64,000 nt of DNA from Nocardia acididurans (GTDB taxonomy: Bacteria; Actinomycetota; Actinomycetes; Mycobacteriales; Mycobacteriaceae). The translations under genes and the position numbers were made by a program. Of the stretch, positions 61,362-64,000 are shown one piece after another. Position 1 is the first letter of the stretch; each line of letters begins with the position of its first letter. The stretch lies in contig NZ_JAERRJ010000003.1 in the NCBI RefSeq assembly GCF_016741815.1, forward strand, positions 532,256 to 596,255, read 5' to 3'. Below the pieces are notes generated by a model. That model worked only from the letters and a program-made list of their open reading frames with translations. It ran no database searches and was not told the DNA's origin.

Positions 61362-62609
61362 TTACAGGCCGCCGGTGTTGAGGAGGCGGTTCACCGTGTT
61401 CGGGGTAGCGTTGCCGTTGAGCTTGGGCAGCACCACGTCCTTGGTGGATTTGTCCTTGATCCAGTTGGTGATCACCGTGTGGTGGGCGTCGCCGTAGGTG
61501 GACTTGTACAGGGCCCCGACACCGGAGACCATCGGCGCGGCGAAGGACGAACCCCTACCGATCGCGAAGCCGCCACCAGCCATCGGCATGGGGACCCACT
61601 CGCCGGGTGCATAGAGTTGGATGCAGGGTCCCCAGTCCGAGCGGTCGGCAGCGTGGTCGTTCTTATCCGTATGTGCGACCGCAACCACTCCCGCCGCCTC
61701 GGCGGGGTAGGCAAGGCATGCGTCACTTCCGCGATTGCTTGTGGAATTCGTGATGAACATGCCATTTTCCGCAAGGTTGTTGACCAACCCGCGCAGCACC
61801 AGAGACTCCCATTGGTCGAATATGTTGCCAGGTCCGTCGACATTGAACGATAGGTTCACCACGGCGGGCTTCTGGGCATGCCCCAACACCCAGTTCAGGG
61901 CCTTGTGCACGTTTGTCATGGTGGACCTCCCGTCGCAGCCGGTTATACGGAGGGAGACCAACTTGGCCTGCTTGGCCACGCCGTACTTGGTGCCGCCCAG
62001 CACGCCTGCGACACCGGTGCCGTGCTGGAAGCCCGCACAAGCGGCGGTTTGCGGCTCGGTGATGATGTCGGTGATGCCCTCGGAGGCTCGCCCGCCGAAG
62101 TCTGGGTGAGTGATGTCGATGCCACCGTCGATGACGTAGGCCGTGACGCCGGCGCCGGTGGCGGTCGTGGTGTAGCTGTTGTCCAGGGGCAGCGCCGCCT
62201 GGTTGATTCGATCGGCTGCCCACCCGGGAGCCGGTTCGTCGGCCGGAAGGTGCCAGTTCTCCATACCCGTCGCCGAGCTGGTTACTATCCATCGGTCCTC
62301 GAGGATCACTTCAACCCCCGAATCCTCTTGCAGCGCTTCGACCTGATGCTTCGAAAGCTTCGCGCTGAAGGAATTCAGCCCGGGTGATACGACCTTGGTT
62401 TCCTTGATCTTCGCGTTCGACAGCACCTTGTCGATATCCACCCCGTCCTTCACCGCGACGACATAGATGTCCTTGATGGCACGACCGTTTTCTGCCCGAC
62501 CGACGGACACCTTCGGCTTGGCCTCAGCAGGATCGGCGGCCGCGGGGACCGCAGCTGCGGCAAGTATGGACAGTGCCGCGAGCGGCAGCGCCAACCAAGT
62601 CTTCTTCAC
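61362..62609 (-). CDS. Secreted subtilisin-like serine protease (S8) with I9 propeptide
   Basis: 415 residues. Signal peptide KKTWLALPLAALSILAAAAVPAAA-DP, then an inhibitor-I9 propeptide (about residues 35–105, with LSKHQVEALQEDSGVEVI), then the catalytic domain. The Asp is in AYVIDGGIDITHPDF, the His in FQHGTGVAGVLGG, the oxyanion Asn in ITNSTSNRG, and the Ser in GRGSSFAAPMVSG (GSSFAAP for the usual GTSMAAP). All catalytic residues are present, so it is probably active outside the cell. It is the only intact gene in the segment between the attachment repeats. Confidence 0.9.
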   Translation of the reverse strand: MKKTWLALPLAALSILAAAAVPAAADPAEAKPKVSVGRAENGRAIKDIYVVAVKDGVDIDKVLSNAKIKETKVVSPGLNSFSAKLSKHQVEALQEDSGVEVILEDRWIVTSSATGMENWHLPADEPAPGWAADRINQAALPLDNSYTTTATGAGVTAYVIDGGIDITHPDFGGRASEGITDIITEPQTAACAGFQHGTGVAGVLGGTKYGVAKQAKLVSLRITGCDGRSTMTNVHKALNWVLGHAQKPAVVNLSFNVDGPGNIFDQWESLVLRGLVNNLAENGMFITNSTSNRGSDACLAYPAEAAGVVAVAHTDKNDHAADRSDWGPCIQLYAPGEWVPMPMAGGGFAIGRGSSFAAPMVSGVGALYKSTYGDAHHTVITNWIKDKSTKDVVLPKLNGNATPNTVNRLLNTGGL

Positions 62610-63037
62610 GTGATGAAATCTCTCTTCGTATGGTGGAACGCGTTGTTCCGCAGGTAGAGCAGGTCTACGTGAAGCCGCAGCGCGCAGATGTCAGCGTTGG
62701 CTATGAGTTCCCACCCCGCTCGGTACCGTACGGACCCCCATACATATGTGAAGTGCATACGTTTCAAATATGATGAGCATCACTCTGCATAGGTAGCCGC
62801 CGGTGTCGAGCCCCTGAGAATGTGGGCGGCTGGCGGTTCGAGCAGTCGAGTACTGGTGTGATATAGCTCACATTGAAGCAGTCTTCTTGCAGGTAGGGTT
62901 CGATTGGCCGCCCCGTGCACCCCGATTCGATCCGGGAACGCTTCAAGCGGCTCGCCGCCCGCGTCGGCAGCTACATGCCGAGACGCTGCGAAACCCCTGC
63001 GACGGCACCGCATCCATGAAACTGAGTTTGGCTAATG
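62610..63037. other. 428-bp intergenic region upstream of the subtilase
   Basis: AT-rich sequence at 62740–62790 carries TTGAAA and TATGTA-like boxes on the minus strand and may hold the protease promoter. I see no gene. GC content falls here compared with the host genes around it, consistent with foreign origin. Confidence 0.4.
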
Positions 63038-63057
63038 ATGCCAAACGTGATGCCAAA
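63038..63057. repeat. ATGCCAAA pair, 12-bp period (integrase-arm-like)
   Basis: Two ATGCCAAA copies 12 bp apart, 46 bp from the second attachment copy and inside the same segment as the TTGCCAAA pair at 60743. TTTGGC at 63027 pairs with GCCAAA at 63040 as an inverted repeat. Confidence 0.5.
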
Positions 63058-63065
63058 CCAACGCG

Positions 63066-63101
63066 AAAACGGCCCGGAACCAGCTGGTTCCAGGCCGTTT
63101 T
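63066..63101 (-). terminator. tRNA-type terminator hairpin, copy 2
   Basis: AAAACGGCCCGGAACC and GGTTCCAGGCCGTTTT pair with one mismatch. It has the same position relative to the tRNA-Met 3' half as the hairpin at 60530. Confidence 0.7.
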
Positions 63102-63102
63102 G

Positions 63103-63147
63103 CCTAGTAGAGGGGACAGGATTTGAACCTGCGACCTCTGGGTTATG
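63103..63147 (-). repeat. Direct repeat copy 2: tRNA-Met 3' half (attachment site)
   Basis: Same 45 bases as 60566–60610 with one difference, which changes the acceptor strand from CCCCGCTA to CCCCTCTA. Sequence upstream of the anticodon (minus strand) differs completely from copy 1, so again no complete tRNA is present. It marks the junction of two inserted segments. Confidence 0.85.
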
Positions 63148-63261
63148 AGGTTCAAGTTACGTATCCCAGAACTCGCCGTATGGCAAATAGTGACTACGAC
63201 CTGCCAGGTGTCCATATGCCCGGATTGGGTTATGGTATGTACTGGTAATTTGTGGCGCGAG

Positions 63262-63281
63262 TTTCCGGTCACTTTCCGGTC
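63262..63281. repeat. TTTCCGGTC pair, 11-bp period (integrase-arm-like)
   Basis: Two TTTCCGGTC copies 11 bp apart, 114 bp to the right of the second attachment copy. The motif differs from the TGCCAAA pairs, suggesting a different integrase. Confidence 0.45.
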
Positions 63282-63367
63282 TGTAGTTATGGCAAGTCCG
63301 GGCGCTTGCAGGAGTAGGACTCTGCCGTACGTGACGCCTGCTATCGCGCGATCAACTGAGCGTTACC

Positions 63368-63559
63368 TCAGTTGCCGCGAGCCTGTCGTACTATCTTCCG
63401 AGCCGAGTTGGTATCCAGCTCTATGCCGGTTGTCTTCTTGTACTGCTGCTTTACGGAACGAATGGCATCGCTTTCACTCCCGTCGAGTGGCACCTGCACC
63501 GTGCCCGACAACTGCTTCTCCAGCTCCCGCATTGCCTTCTGGTTGATCTCGAACTTCAT
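63368..63559 (-). CDS. Small helical protein, probably of mobile-element origin
   Basis: 63 residues starting MKFEINQKAMRELEKQL with GCGAGGACG upstream. The rest is charged and helical (SESDAIRSVKQQYKKTTGIEL, ending KIVRQARGN). No family is recognised, but short ORFs with a comparable MKFEIN-type start are frequent on actinobacterial integrative elements (from memory, not searched). It is the first intact frame of the segment right of the second attachment copy. Confidence 0.6.
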   Translation of the reverse strand: MKFEINQKAMRELEKQLSGTVQVPLDGSESDAIRSVKQQYKKTTGIELDTNSARKIVRQARGN

Positions 63560-64000
63560 CGTCCTCGCCTCCAACTCACCGACATCGAGAGACACATTCG
63601 GATGCTTCGCCGGTCAGAATAGCGACCGGCACCGACACCAACCGGCCTCTATACCGACTGCGGGGACGACCCGGTTCGGAACCGGACTTACGTCCCAGGA
63701 GCACCCGACCGCATCGACAACGACCAAACGACACGGCCGCAGGCTCAACGATTATCGGTTGCCGATCACTCAGAATCGCATCCCGTGTGTCTCGACGAGG
63801 AACCGCTCGGTGGCACCGAGCAGTGCCCGCACATCCTCACTTACCACAGACTTGGACATGCCCGGCTGCACTCGCGACCGTCACCCGTAGCTTCAGATAT
63901 CGCGATTGCGAGACGATCGCCGCCAACGTGTCCGCATTCCCAACAATAATTCCCATTCTACCTGCGGCTCGACGAGCACTCTCCCGGCGCAGCAGCAACC
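63560..64000. other. 441-bp region at the right window edge
   Basis: No convincing gene. On the minus strand two short frames (one starting MGIIVGNADT, one MSKSVVSEDV) lie between about 63770 and 63960; neither has a good ribosome site, and they may be pieces of a broken element gene. Confidence 0.4.

Noticed and set aside
60566..63147. Two tRNA-Met genes
   Set aside because: Both copies lack the 5' half (acceptor strand, D-arm and 5' anticodon stem); only the 3' half is repeated.

Overview
The window is high-GC actinobacterial chromosome, most likely from Nocardia or a close mycolic-acid relative. Three things point there. The tmRNA encodes the tag ADSHQRDYALAA. The block prfB–mscS-like–small membrane protein–ftsE–ftsX … smpB–ssrA, with hisN and a tandem pair of acyl-CoA dehydrogenases nearby, matches the mycobacterial/nocardial gene order. 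Many genes also appear to be leaderless, with a TANNNT box 6–8 nt before an ATG or GTG. All calls come from reading the sequence; no database search was run.

Layout. 1–11.6 kb: metabolic and regulatory genes (VOC protein, two MFS transporters, a membrane Ser/Thr kinase, a two-module AsnC regulator divergent from a drug exporter, a deazaflavin-type reductase, a saccharopine-dehydrogenase-like enzyme divergent from a TetR regulator, DUF899). 11.6–13.8 kb: small genes, including a 23-residue peptide gene with a near-perfect Shine-Dalgarno. 13.8–24 kb: trans-translation and division core (ssrA, smpB, ftsX, ftsE, mscS-like, prfB). It is interrupted between ftsX and smpB by recQ, tRNA-Glu, a secreted lipase, a guanidinium exporter under a guanidine-III riboswitch, and a slipin gene. 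The slipin leader carries a tRNA-like sequence and a long hairpin. 24–32 kb: XRE regulator, FMN reductase, hisN, a GT39-type glycosyltransferase, and the acyl-CoA dehydrogenase pair behind two identical palindromes. 32–45 kb: a TfoX-C fusion, a PapA-like acyltransferase, an ArsR-type regulator with a membrane M23 peptidase, a LuxR-type regulator, an SDR enzyme, two tandem acyl-CoA synthetases, and a His-rich membrane protein with a PepSY protein. 45–60.3 kb: galK, a diguanylate cyclase, several small secreted proteins or lipoproteins, a GDSL hydrolase, an MFS exporter fused to three transthyretin-like repeats and translationally coupled to a second MFS gene, PhoU, AI-2E and EamA transporters, DUF2252.

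60.3–64 kb is different. Two copies of a tRNA-Met 3' half, each with its own terminator hairpin, bracket a 2.5-kb segment. That segment carries a secreted subtilisin-like protease, an orphan copy of its propeptide, and a TetR fragment. Paired integrase-arm-like repeats lie just inside both ends. I read this as tandem integration of mobile elements at a tRNA gene, one now degraded, with the intact tRNA probably beyond the right edge.

Functional themes are lipid and acyl-CoA metabolism, export and cell-envelope proteins, and ribosome rescue. The most unusual items are the slipin leader RNA, the micro-peptide gene, the transporter with a predicted cytoplasmic transthyretin-like tail, and the degraded tRNA-borne element.
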